Assembly: GCA_964545855.1 (NCBI GenBank)
Contig: CAZJHD010000013.1
Location: 40,793-104,792 of the forward strand
Source: CAZJHD01 sp964545855
GTDB lineage: Bacteria; Planctomycetota; UBA1135; JACQFD01
Direction of reading: 5' to 3'
Length of the DNA: 64,000 nucleotides
Part shown: positions 20,159 through 28,782 of the stretch, in pieces
How positions within the stretch are numbered: the first letter of the stretch is position 1
Layout of the letters: every line of letters starts with the position of its first letter
Position numbers and translations under genes: made by a program
The notes under the pieces: model-generated
Database searches by the model: none
What the model was told of the DNA's origin: nothing
Seen by the model: the letters and a program-made list of their open reading frames with translations, nothing else

Positions 20159-21177
20159 GGAGTTCGCGCCACGTCGCGTGGAATGCCGGCCTCGCTGCGC
20201 TCCTCCTCGCCTCGTGCGCGGCGCCCGAGTCCGCGGAAGCGCTGCCGCTCCCCGACGACCCCTACGTCCTCGTCCTCGGCACCGCGCAGGACGGCGGCCT
20301 CCCGCAGATCGGCTGCGAGGACGCGAGCTGCCGCGCGGCGCGCGCGACGGGGGCCGGACGCCGGCGCGTCGCGTCGCTCCTGATCGTCGACCCCGCGAGC
20401 GGGTCGCGCTGGCTCGTCGACGCGACGCCGGATCTCCCGGAGCAGGCGGAGCTCGCACGCGGACACCCGCCGACGCGGCGCGCCGAGGGGCCGCGGCCGC
20501 CTCTCTTCGACGGGATCCTCCTCACGCACGCCCACACGGGCCACTACACGGGGCTCGTCCACCTCGGTCGCGAGGCCTACGGCGCGCGCGCCCTGCCGGT
20601 CCACGCGTCGCCGCGCATGGCGGAGTTCCTCCGCACGAACGGTCCCTGGAGCGAGATGGTCCGCGACGGACACGTGACGCTGCTCGTGCTCGAGCCGGGC
20701 GGCGAGGCGCTCCGCCTCGGCGAGCGGATCACCGTCGAGCCCTTCCGCGTCCCCCACCGCGACGAGCTCTCGGACACGCTCGCGTTCCTGATCCGCGGTC
20801 CGGAGCGCTCGGTCCTCTACGTCCCCGACGCCGACCGCTTCGAGGGCTGGAGCCCACCTCTCGAATCGCTCCTCGCCCGCGCCGACGCGGCGCTCCTCGA
20901 TGGCACGTTCTTCTCCGGCGACGAGGTGCCGGGGCGCGACCTCTCGAAGATCCCGCACCCCTTCGTCGCGCAGTCGATCGAGCGCTTCGCCGCGCTGCCG
21001 GCCCGCGAGCGCGCGAAGATCCGCTTCACGCACCTGAACCACACGAACCCCGCCGCCGACCCGGCGAGCCCCGAGGCGGCGCGCGTGCGCGCCGCCGGGA
21101 TGGCGATCGCGAGGGACGGCGACGTGATCCCGCTGGGCGCCGACGAGGCTGCACCGAGCGAACCCGGGGTGCGTTGA
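20155..21177 (+). CDS. PqqB-like metallo-beta-lactamase-fold lipoprotein
   Basis: 340 residues from GTG at 20155, overlapping the sigma stop by 4 nt (GTGA). This start yields a signal peptide and lipobox (LLLASC), so the enzyme is probably anchored outside the cytoplasm. The fold is that of PqqB: VLGTAQDGGLPQIGC, a C...C pair, DATPDLPEQ, the metal motif HAHTGH at 125-130 (the Gly replaces the usual Asp, as in PqqB), PWSEMV, VPHRDELSDTL, LLDGTFFSGDE and FTHLNHTNP. PqqB belongs to pyrroloquinoline quinone synthesis and is normally cytoplasmic. No pqqA, C, D or E is nearby, so the substrate here is unknown. The secretion signal plus coupling to a sigma factor is unusual. Confidence 0.9.
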   Translation: MRSSRHVAWNAGLAALLLASCAAPESAEALPLPDDPYVLVLGTAQDGGLPQIGCEDASCRAARATGAGRRRVASLLIVDPASGSRWLVDATPDLPEQAELARGHPPTRRAEGPRPPLFDGILLTHAHTGHYTGLVHLGREAYGARALPVHASPRMAEFLRTNGPWSEMVRDGHVTLLVLEPGGEALRLGERITVEPFRVPHRDELSDTLAFLIRGPERSVLYVPDADRFEGWSPPLESLLARADAALLDGTFFSGDEVPGRDLSKIPHPFVAQSIERFAALPARERAKIRFTHLNHTNPAADPASPEAARVRAAGMAIARDGDVIPLGADEAAPSEPGVR

Positions 21178-21282
21178 GTCGGCCGAGCAGGGCTCGTCGT
21201 TCCGTCCACGCCGCGCGAGACTGGAACTCGGCCTCACCGCTCTTCGTCGGGGTTCCTCCCCGCCTCGACCACTCGGATCGTC

Positions 21283-22101
21283 ATGAGCACTCCATTCGGA
21301 TTCGGCCGCCTCGTGTCACTCTTCTCGAGTCGGCGTGTCTGGACGAGCGCGGCTCTGCTCGCTGTCGGCTCTCCCACGACGATGGCGATCCAGAGCGGCG
21401 CGACTGCCTCCCGCCAGGTCCCCGCGAAATCGACTCGGCAAGCCGCGCGGGCCGTGCTGCAGGACGTGCGGGATCTTGCCCGCTCGCTGAGCGTCCTCGC
21501 ACTCGAGCTCGACCACGCGGCGGCGAGCCGAGTCGCTCTTTCGGTGTCGACCGTTGCAGACGGCGAGCTCCGGACGAACGAGCTCCTCCCTTCCCTCGGT
21601 TGGGAGAGCGCCGCCAAGAAGGCGACGGAGGCAATGGCCTGCTTGCACGCACTTGGAGCGGAGATCACGGGCGAAGGCCAAGCGCTCGAGCAGGGCTACG
21701 CCCAATTCCAGAGGAAGACTCTGTTCTGGTTCGGTCCCGCCACGCCGTTCTGCTACCTCGATCTGCGATCGGTGGATGCCTGGATGGAGGACAACGCGGT
21801 GAGAGTTCGCGTCTCCGCATCCGTCCTCGGCGGACCTCGTGTGGGCTTCGTCTTCTCCGACGCGGCGAATCCGAGCTTCCTGCTTCCTGGAGGGACGATC
21901 GAGTCGATGAGCTGGGACAGCCTTGTCGTCACGATCGAAGGCCGCTTCTCTCGTCGGCCCCCTTCGGTCTACCCCAACGGAAGCGTCGTCCAATTCGACC
22001 TGGTCGTCGTCGCGACTCCATTCTCGGGTTTTCGCGCGCAACTCGCCTTGGCCCGCGGGGAGTTCCAGCGCTTTCCCATCCACGCCGTCGTCAGGGAGTA
22101 G
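21283..22101 (+). CDS. Secreted protein of unknown function
   Basis: 272 residues with an N-terminal hydrophobic export segment (about 18-36). Residues about 45-125 are helical (STRQAARAVLQDVRDLARSLSVLALELD...), and the second half looks like a beta domain (VRVRVSASVLGGPRVGFVF...SLVVTIEGRF...VVQFDLVVVATPF). No catalytic motif or known family is evident. Its 3' end overlaps the convergent esterase gene by 11 bp. Confidence 0.78.
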   Translation: MSTPFGFGRLVSLFSSRRVWTSAALLAVGSPTTMAIQSGATASRQVPAKSTRQAARAVLQDVRDLARSLSVLALELDHAAASRVALSVSTVADGELRTNELLPSLGWESAAKKATEAMACLHALGAEITGEGQALEQGYAQFQRKTLFWFGPATPFCYLDLRSVDAWMEDNAVRVRVSASVLGGPRVGFVFSDAANPSFLLPGGTIESMSWDSLVVTIEGRFSRRPPSVYPNGSVVQFDLVVVATPFSGFRAQLALARGEFQRFPIHAVVRE

Positions 22102-22807
22102 CCGCCACTCCCACCGCCCGCCGCACGAACGCGTCGATCGGCGGCACGAGCTCCGAAGGCAGGCCGTGGCCGCCGTCGTGGAGGAGCGTCTCCACGGCAA
22201 TACCGCGCGAGCGCAGCTTCTTCACCTCGGCGATCTGCGGCTCGGGCTTCACCGCCTCGTCGCGCTTTCCATGCACGACGAGCACCGGGAAGCCCGCCGC
22301 CCGCGAGAGCGGCTCATCGAGGATCTCGCTCTTGATGCGGCAGGCGATCGCCACGAGGCCGCACCAGCGATCCGGCGCGCCGAGGGCCGTCACCGCCGCG
22401 AGGTAGCCGCCCTGGCTGTAGCCGAGCATCGCGATGAAGCTGCGATCGATCGGCTGCCCGTCACACGCCGCGTCGACGGCGCGCTCCACGTGCGCGGCGC
22501 CGAAGGCGAGCGCGCGGCGGAAGTCGGGCTGATCGCCGGTGTACTGATACCAGGCGCGCCCAACGCGCCGCACGGCGCCGTCCCGCAGCTCGACGGGGAA
22601 GGGACCGTCGGGCCAGAGCCGCGCGTAGGGCGCGCCGTCGAGACCCTCCAGCCGCTCGGCGAGCCGGTCGCCGTCGTCGCCGAAGCCGTGGAGACCGACG
22701 AGGAGCGGGAAGCCTTCCTTCGGAGGCTTGCCTCCGGGGAGATCGAGGCGGAACGACGCCGGCCACGCGACCTCGACGGTGCCGCGGACGACGCGTCCCG
22801 CGCCCAC
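22091..22807 (-). CDS. Alpha/beta hydrolase, phospholipase/carboxylesterase family
   Basis: 238 residues from a GTG start. Typical alpha/beta-hydrolase layout: oxyanion region LLVGLHGFGDDGD, nucleophile elbow GYSQGG with Ser131, Asp183 in HGKRDEAV and His214 in DGGHGLP, completing a Ser-Asp-His triad. Length and motifs fit the carboxylesterase/phospholipase (YpfH/Est) group, which hydrolyse short acyl esters in the cytoplasm; there is no signal peptide. The gene lies 12 bp downstream of the ferredoxin gene on the same strand, so they are likely co-transcribed. Substrate unknown. Confidence 0.9.
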   Translation of the reverse strand: MGAGRVVRGTVEVAWPASFRLDLPGGKPPKEGFPLLVGLHGFGDDGDRLAERLEGLDGAPYARLWPDGPFPVELRDGAVRRVGRAWYQYTGDQPDFRRALAFGAAHVERAVDAACDGQPIDRSFIAMLGYSQGGYLAAVTALGAPDRWCGLVAIACRIKSEILDEPLSRAAGFPVLVVHGKRDEAVKPEPQIAEVKKLRSRGIAVETLLHDGGHGLPSELVPPIDAFVRRAVGVAATP

Positions 22808-22819
22808 GCGCGCCGCTCC

Positions 22820-23458
22820 TCAGGCCTTCTCGCCGGAAGTCTCGGCTCCGGCCGCCCCCGGCGCGCCGGTGGCGGCTCCCTCCGGCTCCGCGCCCTTGCC
22901 CTTCTCGTCCTTCTTCTCCTTCTTCTCCTTCTTCGGCGGCGCCACCTCCTCGGGGCGCACGGGCCGCTCCACGATCCCGCGCTCGCGCGCGATGCTCTGC
23001 GTCGGGTTCGCCTTCTTGAGCTTCGCGTCGTACTGCGGATTCCGCTGGCCGATCCGGTCGAGCTCCTCCGTCACGCCGCGGCCGAACCAGTTGTAGGGCT
23101 GGGTCACGACGGTGAGATCCCCCTTCACGACGGTCTGGCACGAGAGGCGGAACTCCTCCTCGTGGCCGATCCGCCCCGCCGGCAGGTGCGGCGTGAGCGG
23201 GTCGTAGATCTTCACGCGCAGCCGCTCGCGCATCCCCGCGGGCTCCGCGTTCGCGGCGGTGCCGTCGATCAGGTGCACCCCGCACGTGCCGCAGAGGCCG
23301 AGACCGTGGCAATTCACCACGTGCTGGGCGACGAAGTTGGGGCACCCGATGAATCGGTAGTAGAGGTCGATCCCGTGCGCGCGCGCGACCTTCCTCAGGT
23401 TCGCGCCGATGGGGGCCTCGACCTCTTTCTGCTCGCGAACGAACGTGATCTTCGGCAT
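22820..23458 (-). CDS. 2Fe-2S ferredoxin-like protein with Lys-rich tail
   Basis: 212 residues from the ATG at 23458 (MPKITFVREQKEV); the frame extends 25 codons further upstream but that part overlaps the divergent gene's leader. A plant-type ferredoxin domain spans about 1-125. The cluster ligands are probably Cys50, Cys56 and Cys59 (NC.GLGLCGTCGV) and Cys107 (LSCQT). The C-terminal third is low-complexity Lys/Glu/Ala/Pro (KKEKKEKKDEKGKG), perhaps a flexible or nucleic-acid/membrane contact tail. Likely an electron carrier; the partner is not identified, though a divergent aldo-keto reductase starts 54 bp away. Confidence 0.88.
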   Translation of the reverse strand: MPKITFVREQKEVEAPIGANLRKVARAHGIDLYYRFIGCPNFVAQHVVNCHGLGLCGTCGVHLIDGTAANAEPAGMRERLRVKIYDPLTPHLPAGRIGHEEEFRLSCQTVVKGDLTVVTQPYNWFGRGVTEELDRIGQRNPQYDAKLKKANPTQSIARERGIVERPVRPEEVAPPKKEKKEKKDEKGKGAEPEGAATGAPGAAGAETSGEKA

Positions 23459-23511
23459 GGGGAGGCCCGGTAGAGTGCCGATCGTCCCCCCTCGACGTCG
23501 AGGAGGAAGTC

Positions 23512-24639
23512 GTGCTCCCCGGATCCGCAACACCCGAGCTCACCGCCAAGTTCGCCGCCCGCCACGTGAAGGAGAGCGGGCTCGCGACGGGCCACTACCG
23601 AGCGTTCCACGGTCTCACGATCGGCACGATCGGCCTCGGCTCCTACCTCGGCGAGCCCGACGCGGAGACCGACGAGCGCTACGAGGAGGCGGTCTTCGAG
23701 TACGTGCGACTCGGCGGCAACGTGATCGACACGGCGGTGAACTACCGCGCGCAGCGGAGCGAGAAGTCGATCGGCCGCGCCCTGAAGCACCTCGAGCACG
23801 AGAACGTCGCGCACCGCGAGGAGGTCCTCGTCTGCACGAAGGGCGGCTACTTCGCGCCCGACGGCACCTACCCGCGTTCGAAGAAGGAGAGCAGCGAGTG
23901 GGTGCACGAGACGTTCCTCGACACGGGGATCCTCCGCCCCGAGGACATCGCCCAGGGCTGCCACGCCATGAGCGGCCCCTACCTCCGCCACCAGGTGACG
24001 ACGAGCCTCGGGAACCTCGGCCTCGACTGCGTCGACGTCTACTACGTCCACAACCCGGAGACCCAGCTCGCGTCCGTCGACCGCGAGACCTTCGACGAGC
24101 GTCTCCGCTCCGCCTTCGAGGCGCTGGAGGAGCTGGCGAGCGCGGGCGCGCTCCGCGCCTACGGTGCCGCCACCTGGTCGGGCTTCCGCGCCGCGCCCAC
24201 GGCCGACGAGTACCTCTCGCTGGAGACGATGGTGCGCATCGCGCGCGAGGTGGCGGGCGACGGCCACCACTTCCGGTTCGTGCAGGCGCCCTTCAACCTC
24301 GCCATGCTCGAGGTCGCGCGCTTCGCGAACCAGCGCGTGGGGACGAAGCTCGTGACGCTGCTGGAGGCGGCCCACCAGCTCGGCGTCGCCTTCGTCGCGA
24401 GCGCGACGATCCTGCAGGGACGCCTCACGGACGGGCTGCCTCCCGCCATCGCCGAGCTGCTGCCGGGTCTCTCGAGCGACGCCCAGCGCGCCATCCAGTT
24501 CAATCGCTCGGCTCCCTTCGTCGCGACGACGCTCGTCGGCATGAAGTCGGCCGAGCACGTGAAGGCGAACCTCTCCCTCGCGAAGCGCCCGCCGGCGCCG
24601 GCGGAGACGGTGAAGAAGCTGCTTCTGAAGCTCGCCTGA
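23512..24639 (+). CDS. Aldo/keto reductase
   Basis: 375 residues starting at GTG 23512, chosen because AGGAGG lies 5 nt upstream. The aldo-keto reductase tetrad is visible: Asp73 and Tyr78 (DTAVNY), Lys110 (CTKGGY) and His180 (YYVHNP). The N-terminal GLGSYLGEPD and late GMKSAEHVKANL segments fit the NADPH-dependent (alpha/beta)8-barrel family. Cytosolic; carbonyl substrate unknown. It is divergent from the ferredoxin gene and convergent, with only a 12-bp gap, with the CNNM-type gene. Confidence 0.92.
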   Translation: MLPGSATPELTAKFAARHVKESGLATGHYRAFHGLTIGTIGLGSYLGEPDAETDERYEEAVFEYVRLGGNVIDTAVNYRAQRSEKSIGRALKHLEHENVAHREEVLVCTKGGYFAPDGTYPRSKKESSEWVHETFLDTGILRPEDIAQGCHAMSGPYLRHQVTTSLGNLGLDCVDVYYVHNPETQLASVDRETFDERLRSAFEALEELASAGALRAYGAATWSGFRAAPTADEYLSLETMVRIAREVAGDGHHFRFVQAPFNLAMLEVARFANQRVGTKLVTLLEAAHQLGVAFVASATILQGRLTDGLPPAIAELLPGLSSDAQRAIQFNRSAPFVATTLVGMKSAEHVKANLSLAKRPPAPAETVKKLLLKLA

Positions 24640-24651
24640 GACGCCGCGCCG

Positions 24652-25740
24652 TCAGGCGTGATCCGGCGCCGCCGGCCCGACCTTCACACCCGACTCGCGG
24701 GCGCGCTTGCGCGCGAGCTCGCGCATGTCGATCACGCGGTCCTTCTCGTCGACGATCTCGGCGCCGAGGAAGCTCTCGAGGACGTCCTCCAGCGTCACGA
24801 CGCCGACCCAGGCCTGGAACTCGTCGCGCACGATCGCCAGGTGCTGGCGCTTCGACACGAACCACTCGAGCAGGTGGTCGAGGGTCATGGAGTCGGGCAC
24901 CGACTCGACGGGGAGCGCGAGCGACTCGAGGGCGCCCTGGGTCTCGCCCGACATGAGCTTGTCGAAGATGGTGCGCCGCAGCACGAGCCCCACGATCTCG
25001 TCGGGGTTCCGCTCGCGGAAGATCGGCAGCCGGCTGTGCTCCCAGTGCTGCGAGCGCGCGCGCACGGCCGAGAGCGGCAGCTCCGCCGGGAGCGCGTAGA
25101 CGACGGTGCGCGGCGTCATCACCTGCCGCACCGTGAGGTCGCCGAGCTTGAGCGCGTTCGCGATCCAGCGCGCCTCGCGGAACTCGAGGTTGCCGGCGCG
25201 CGCGCTGAAGGAAGCGAGGGCGAGCACGTCGTCGACCGTCGGCCAGACCTGCTCGCCGCGCCGCCCGAGGCGCTTGCCCAGCGCGCTCCCGAGCAGGACG
25301 ACGGGCCAGAGCAGGCGCACGAGCGTCTGGATCACGAGCGCCGACCGCAGACCCACGGCCTCCGCGTAGGCGAAGCCGAGGGACCGCGGGAGCAGATTGC
25401 CGACGAAGAAGAGCGCCAGCAGGAGCGTCACGCCGCAGGTCCAGACGGCGGGGCGATCCCCCAGGAGCGTCGCGAGGCCGGTCGCGCCCGCGAGGTCGTC
25501 GGAGAGCTCCACCACGGCGACGACGACGCCGGCGTTGCCGACGAGGTCGAGGGCGAGGAGCGCCACCACCGTCTCGGCGAAGCGCTCCCGCAGCCGCGCG
25601 AGCGTGAAGGCTGCGATTCCGCCCCTGCGGCGGATCGTCTCGACGCGGCTGAGGGGGATGCCCTGGAACGCGCCCTCCCAGAGGGAGGTCAGCGACGTCA
25701 GCACCAGGCAAGCGCCCAGGAGCAGGAGCAAGGCCGTCAT
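24652..25740 (-). CDS. CNNM/CorC-type membrane protein with CBS pair
   Basis: 362 residues. Residues 1-170 contain about four hydrophobic segments forming a DUF21/CNNM transmembrane domain (SLWEGAFQGIPLSRVETIRRRG motif). Then follow two CBS domains: one around VMTPRTVVYALPAELPLSAVR...GLVLRRTIFDKLM, the second around MTLDHLLEWFVSKRQHLAIVRDEFQAWVGVVTLEDVLESFLGAEIVDE. Members include hemolysin-C/CorC-like proteins linked to Mg2+ efflux or ion homeostasis, with CBS domains sensing nucleotides. The C-terminal CorC_HlyC domain is missing, as in many short homologues. Confidence 0.9.
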   Translation of the reverse strand: MTALLLLLGACLVLTSLTSLWEGAFQGIPLSRVETIRRRGGIAAFTLARLRERFAETVVALLALDLVGNAGVVVAVVELSDDLAGATGLATLLGDRPAVWTCGVTLLLALFFVGNLLPRSLGFAYAEAVGLRSALVIQTLVRLLWPVVLLGSALGKRLGRRGEQVWPTVDDVLALASFSARAGNLEFREARWIANALKLGDLTVRQVMTPRTVVYALPAELPLSAVRARSQHWEHSRLPIFRERNPDEIVGLVLRRTIFDKLMSGETQGALESLALPVESVPDSMTLDHLLEWFVSKRQHLAIVRDEFQAWVGVVTLEDVLESFLGAEIVDEKDRVIDMRELARKRARESGVKVGPAAPDHA

Positions 25741-25851
25741 CCGAAGGCGCGAATGCTACCGGGCGGAACCGGGGGGAGGCGAGCGGAGGCGAGGAGCTTG
25801 GCACCGAACGGACCGAAGTCGTTTCCGGGCAAGCCCTCGGGGCTCGGACGA
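25741..25851. other. Intergenic, nothing recognised
   Basis: Non-coding gap upstream of the CNNM-type gene start. Together with the doubtful small reading frame at 25852-26052 it makes a 326-bp stretch between CNNM and surE without a confident gene. No hairpin, repeat or clear promoter stands out. Confidence 0.4.
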
Positions 25852-26052
25852 TCAGCGTTCGCTGGAAGGCGCGGGAGCGGACGGTCGCTCGGTCAGAACG
25901 ACGTCGAGCTGCGTCGTGGCCAGGACCAGGACGCTCGCGAGACCGCGGCCGTCGATCGTGTTCTCGATCCTTTCCTCGATCGATCCACCCGGCGGCAGGT
26001 CGAGGTCCGACCGGTGGGTCCCCTTCGCCGGCGTCACGACCTCCCGCCGCAC
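25852..26052 (-). CDS. Possible small protein downstream of surE (66 aa)
   Basis: A minus-strand frame from GTG 26052 to TGA 25854-25852. Codon third positions are about 86% G/C, which fits real coding in this genome, and the product (EVVTPAKGTHRSDLDLPPGG...VLATTQLDVVLTERP) has ordinary protein composition. It starts 14 bp after the surE stop on the same strand. No clear ribosome binding site and no family recognised. It could be a genuine small gene, a remnant, or a chance frame. Confidence 0.3.
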   Translation of the reverse strand: MRREVVTPAKGTHRSDLDLPPGGSIEERIENTIDGRGLASVLVLATTQLDVVLTERPSAPAPSSER

Positions 26053-26066
26053 GCCGTGCGCCGACT

Positions 26067-26942
26067 CTACCGCGCCCCGCCGCTCCCCGCTTCGAGCCCC
26101 CGGCCGATCCGCTCGCGCCAGCGGTCCATGCTCGCGTGGTCCGTCAGGTCGCGCCCGAGCGGCGTCACAGTGATCGCGCCGCCGTAGATCTCCTCCACGT
26201 CGGTGCCGCGGTCGGTCGCGTGGAACTCGAGGCCGCGCTTCGCGGGCCAGTAGTAGACCTCCCCCGCCGGGCTCTCGCGCCGCTCGTAGGCGTCGACGAG
26301 GCGGTGATTGTTCGTCGGGCAGACGACGACGGGCGGCAGCGGGCCGTCGCGCTCCGTGACCGGAATGTTCACGCTCAGGCACTCGTGGGGCCGCGGCAGC
26401 CCTCCCGCGATGCAGGCCTCGATCACGCGCCGGGCGTGGCGCGCCGCCACGTCGAAGCGCGCCTTCGACGACCGCAGGTGGAGGCTCACGGCGATCGACG
26501 GCACGCCGAGGAACGCCGCCTCGAGGGCCGCCGCCACGGTGCCCGAGTAGAGGACGCTGATGCCGATGTTCGCGCCGGCGTTCATCCCCGACACCACGAG
26601 GTCCGGCAGGCTCCCGGCGCCGAAGCGCTCCGGCCAGAGGTCGCAGATCGCGAGCTTCACGCAGTCGGCGGGCCGCCCACCGACGCCGATGCCGCGCACG
26701 CCCTGGGCGATCGTCTCCTCGCGCACGAAGAGCGGCTCGTGGATCGTGACGCCGTGGCCCGAGGCCGACTGCACCGTGAGCGGAGCGATGGGAAACACGA
26801 TGGAGCGCGGGCTCCGAGTCGTCGTGTCCCTCGGATCGAGGAGCGGACCGCCGAGATCTCCCTCGGCGTCGACGAGCACGTCGTGGAGCGCGCGAAGACC
26901 GGGCGCGTGGATGCCGTCGTCGTTGGTGAGGAGGATGCGCAC
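26067..26942 (-). CDS. surE: 5'/3'-nucleotidase SurE
   Basis: 291 residues from GTG 26942, giving the family N-terminus VRILLTNDDGIHAPGL with the metal-binding Asp8-Asp9. Other SurE motifs: PIAPLTVQSASGHGVTIHEPL, the metal/phosphate motif SGMNAGANIG at 118-127 and YSGTVAAALEAAFLGVPSIAVS. SurE dephosphorylates nucleoside 5'- and 3'-monophosphates and is linked to stress survival. Between residues about 30 and 48 (GGPLLDPRDTTTRSPRSI) there is an apparent in-frame insertion before the conserved V-x-IAP strand. The other frames there do not restore a better match, so it is not a simple frameshift. A 67-bp gap separates it from the upstream same-strand gene. Confidence 0.93.
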   Translation of the reverse strand: MRILLTNDDGIHAPGLRALHDVLVDAEGDLGGPLLDPRDTTTRSPRSIVFPIAPLTVQSASGHGVTIHEPLFVREETIAQGVRGIGVGGRPADCVKLAICDLWPERFGAGSLPDLVVSGMNAGANIGISVLYSGTVAAALEAAFLGVPSIAVSLHLRSSKARFDVAARHARRVIEACIAGGLPRPHECLSVNIPVTERDGPLPPVVVCPTNNHRLVDAYERRESPAGEVYYWPAKRGLEFHATDRGTDVEEIYGGAITVTPLGRDLTDHASMDRWRERIGRGLEAGSGGAR

Positions 26943-27009
26943 GGGCCGCAGGGTAGCTGCCCGTGGCGGAAGTCGTCCGAGCCGAGCGCGGGCCTCGCCG
27001 CCCGGCGCG

Positions 27010-28782
27010 CTACTTCTGGAACGGCACGAGCACCATGCGCTCCGCGAGGAGGTCGGCACGCTGCTGCGGCGTGAGCACGCCGGAAGCGAGCAGCTCGCGC
27101 ACGATCTCCAGCTGGATCCGCGCTCCCTCCCGGACGCGGGCGACCTCGTAGGCTCGCGCACCGTCGAGGGCGCTCGGCGCCGCGTTCCAGACGGAATCGG
27201 AGAAGCGTCCGAGCCACTTGGAGACGATCGGCTCGAGACGCGCCGACTGCTCCGCCGAGAGGGAGAGCCCCTTCGACACCATGCCGGAGTAGGCGGAGGC
27301 CGCCTCCTCGCGCGTCGCGCCGGACACGGGCTTCGCGAACTGCGACCACGCGACGCCCGTGCCGAAGATGTCGAGGGAACTCCGCCCCTCGGCGCCGGGG
27401 ACCCGGATGTTCGAGAGCTGGTCCGGATCGAGGAGCCCGTGGGCGTCGCGGTAGAAGCGCTCCTTCAGCGCCATCTCGTCGAGGATCTGCTGCAGCTTCG
27501 GCGTCGACTCGCCATAGCCGGCGCGCCGCAGGGCGTCCTCCCCGGAGAGGCGGCTCGCGAGGTCGCCGAGCTGCCGCGCCTGCTCCTCGGTGAGCGGGAT
27601 CTTCGCGTGACGGAGGACGGCCGCGATCTGGTTCGCCACGACGGCCGGATGGGTGAAGGAGCCGTTCGGTCCCTCGCCCGGGATGCCGCCCTCCACCATG
27701 TGGCCCGCCTCGAGGACGAGCTTCCCGTTGAGCTGCTGGATCCGTCCCATCAGCTCGAGGGACGGCTTCTCGCCCTTGGCGAGAAGGTCGGCCAGCTCTC
27801 CGAGGGCCGCCGCGAGGGCGCTCGACGTCTCGCCCATCACCTTCCAGTCGATCCTCGCCAGCGCGTCCTCGAGCCCCGCGACGACGAAAGCCGGCTTCGA
27901 CTCCTCGGCTGCCGCCGCGACCGTCGCCGGATCGGGCGCCACGACCGTCGGAGCGCCGCCCGGGCCCTCCTCCACGCGCGGTCCCGATGCCGACGCGACG
28001 CCCGCCGACGACTCGAGCACCCGGATCCTGTCCTTCGCCGCCGAGAGCTCCGCCAGGACGTCGGCCATGGCTGCGTGCGCGGAGTCGTCGCGTCGAAGCA
28101 CCTTGGTGTCTCCGGCGCCGGCGCTCACCGACGCGTCCCCGGAGTACCAGTGGATCGCGCCTGCAACCACGCCGACCGTCACCGAGCCCAGGAGGGCTCC
28201 CTTGCCGAAGTCCTTCCAATCCATCGCACGCACCTCGATCTCCGATCGCTCGGACATGTGGAGCACCCCGAGGTCCTCCACGAGAAGAAGGGACTCGCGA
28301 TCGCCGAGGGACCGGATGCGGTCGCCGACGGACGCGAGGAGAGAGAGAGAGTCCTGCGCCGAGACGCCGGGGCCGAAGCCCCCCGCGCCGCGGGCGCGCA
28401 GCGCGACGGCGCCCGTGTGCACGCGCATCCGCACCGCGTCGGGGAGCGGCGGGCTCGCCACCAGCTCCCGCAGCGCGAGGAGCAGGAGGGCCGCGGCGGC
28501 GAGACCGGCGCCGAAGCCGGCGAGCTTCGCGCCGAAGCAGGTGCGCCACGGGCGCGGGCTCGGGCCCCGCTCCTCGGCGGGCGTGCGCCGCGGCGAACTG
28601 GCCACGGTCGTCTCCTCGGCGGGCGCGGCCAGAGCGCGCTCGATGGCGTGCGAGAGATCGGGGGGACGCAGGCCTCCGAGCGCCTCCTCGAGACCGGTCT
28701 CCAGGATGCGGTCGCGCCAGTCGGCGATCGGGAGGTCGCCTTCCGCGTCGGGTTCGTTCGTCCGATCGATGGGGTCCTTCAT
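27010..28782 (-). CDS. Membrane protein coupled to ECF sigma factor (putative anti-sigma/sensor)
   Basis: 590 residues. The ATG at 28782 overlaps the stop of the upstream sigma gene (ATGA), and GAGGAG lies upstream. Residues 1-85 are cytoplasmic and helical, residues 86-106 one transmembrane helix, and the rest extracytoplasmic. A second hydrophobic stretch (FGKGALLGSVTVGVVAGAIHWY) lies near residue 180. The C-terminal half is helical and carries LTEEQ and LTPQQ motifs, reminiscent of the LTxxQ signature of Spy/CpxP-like periplasmic stress proteins. No zinc-finger anti-sigma motif (HxxxCxxC) is visible. Position and topology suggest it controls the sigma factor; that function is inferred, not shown. 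Confidence 0.8.
   Translation of the reverse strand: MKDPIDRTNEPDAEGDLPIADWRDRILETGLEEALGGLRPPDLSHAIERALAAPAEETTVASSPRRTPAEERGPSPRPWRTCFGAKLAGFGAGLAAAALLLLALRELVASPPLPDAVRMRVHTGAVALRARGAGGFGPGVSAQDSLSLLASVGDRIRSLGDRESLLLVEDLGVLHMSERSEIEVRAMDWKDFGKGALLGSVTVGVVAGAIHWYSGDASVSAGAGDTKVLRRDDSAHAAMADVLAELSAAKDRIRVLESSAGVASASGPRVEEGPGGAPTVVAPDPATVAAAAEESKPAFVVAGLEDALARIDWKVMGETSSALAAALGELADLLAKGEKPSLELMGRIQQLNGKLVLEAGHMVEGGIPGEGPNGSFTHPAVVANQIAAVLRHAKIPLTEEQARQLGDLASRLSGEDALRRAGYGESTPKLQQILDEMALKERFYRDAHGLLDPDQLSNIRVPGAEGRSSLDIFGTGVAWSQFAKPVSGATREEAASAYSGMVSKGLSLSAEQSARLEPIVSKWLGRFSDSVWNAAPSALDGARAYEVARVREGARIQLEIVRELLASGVLTPQQRADLLAERMVLVPFQK

Noticed and set aside
20155..21177. A PQQ biosynthesis operon
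   Set aside because: Only a PqqB-like gene is present, and it is exported; no pqqA, C, D or E nearby.
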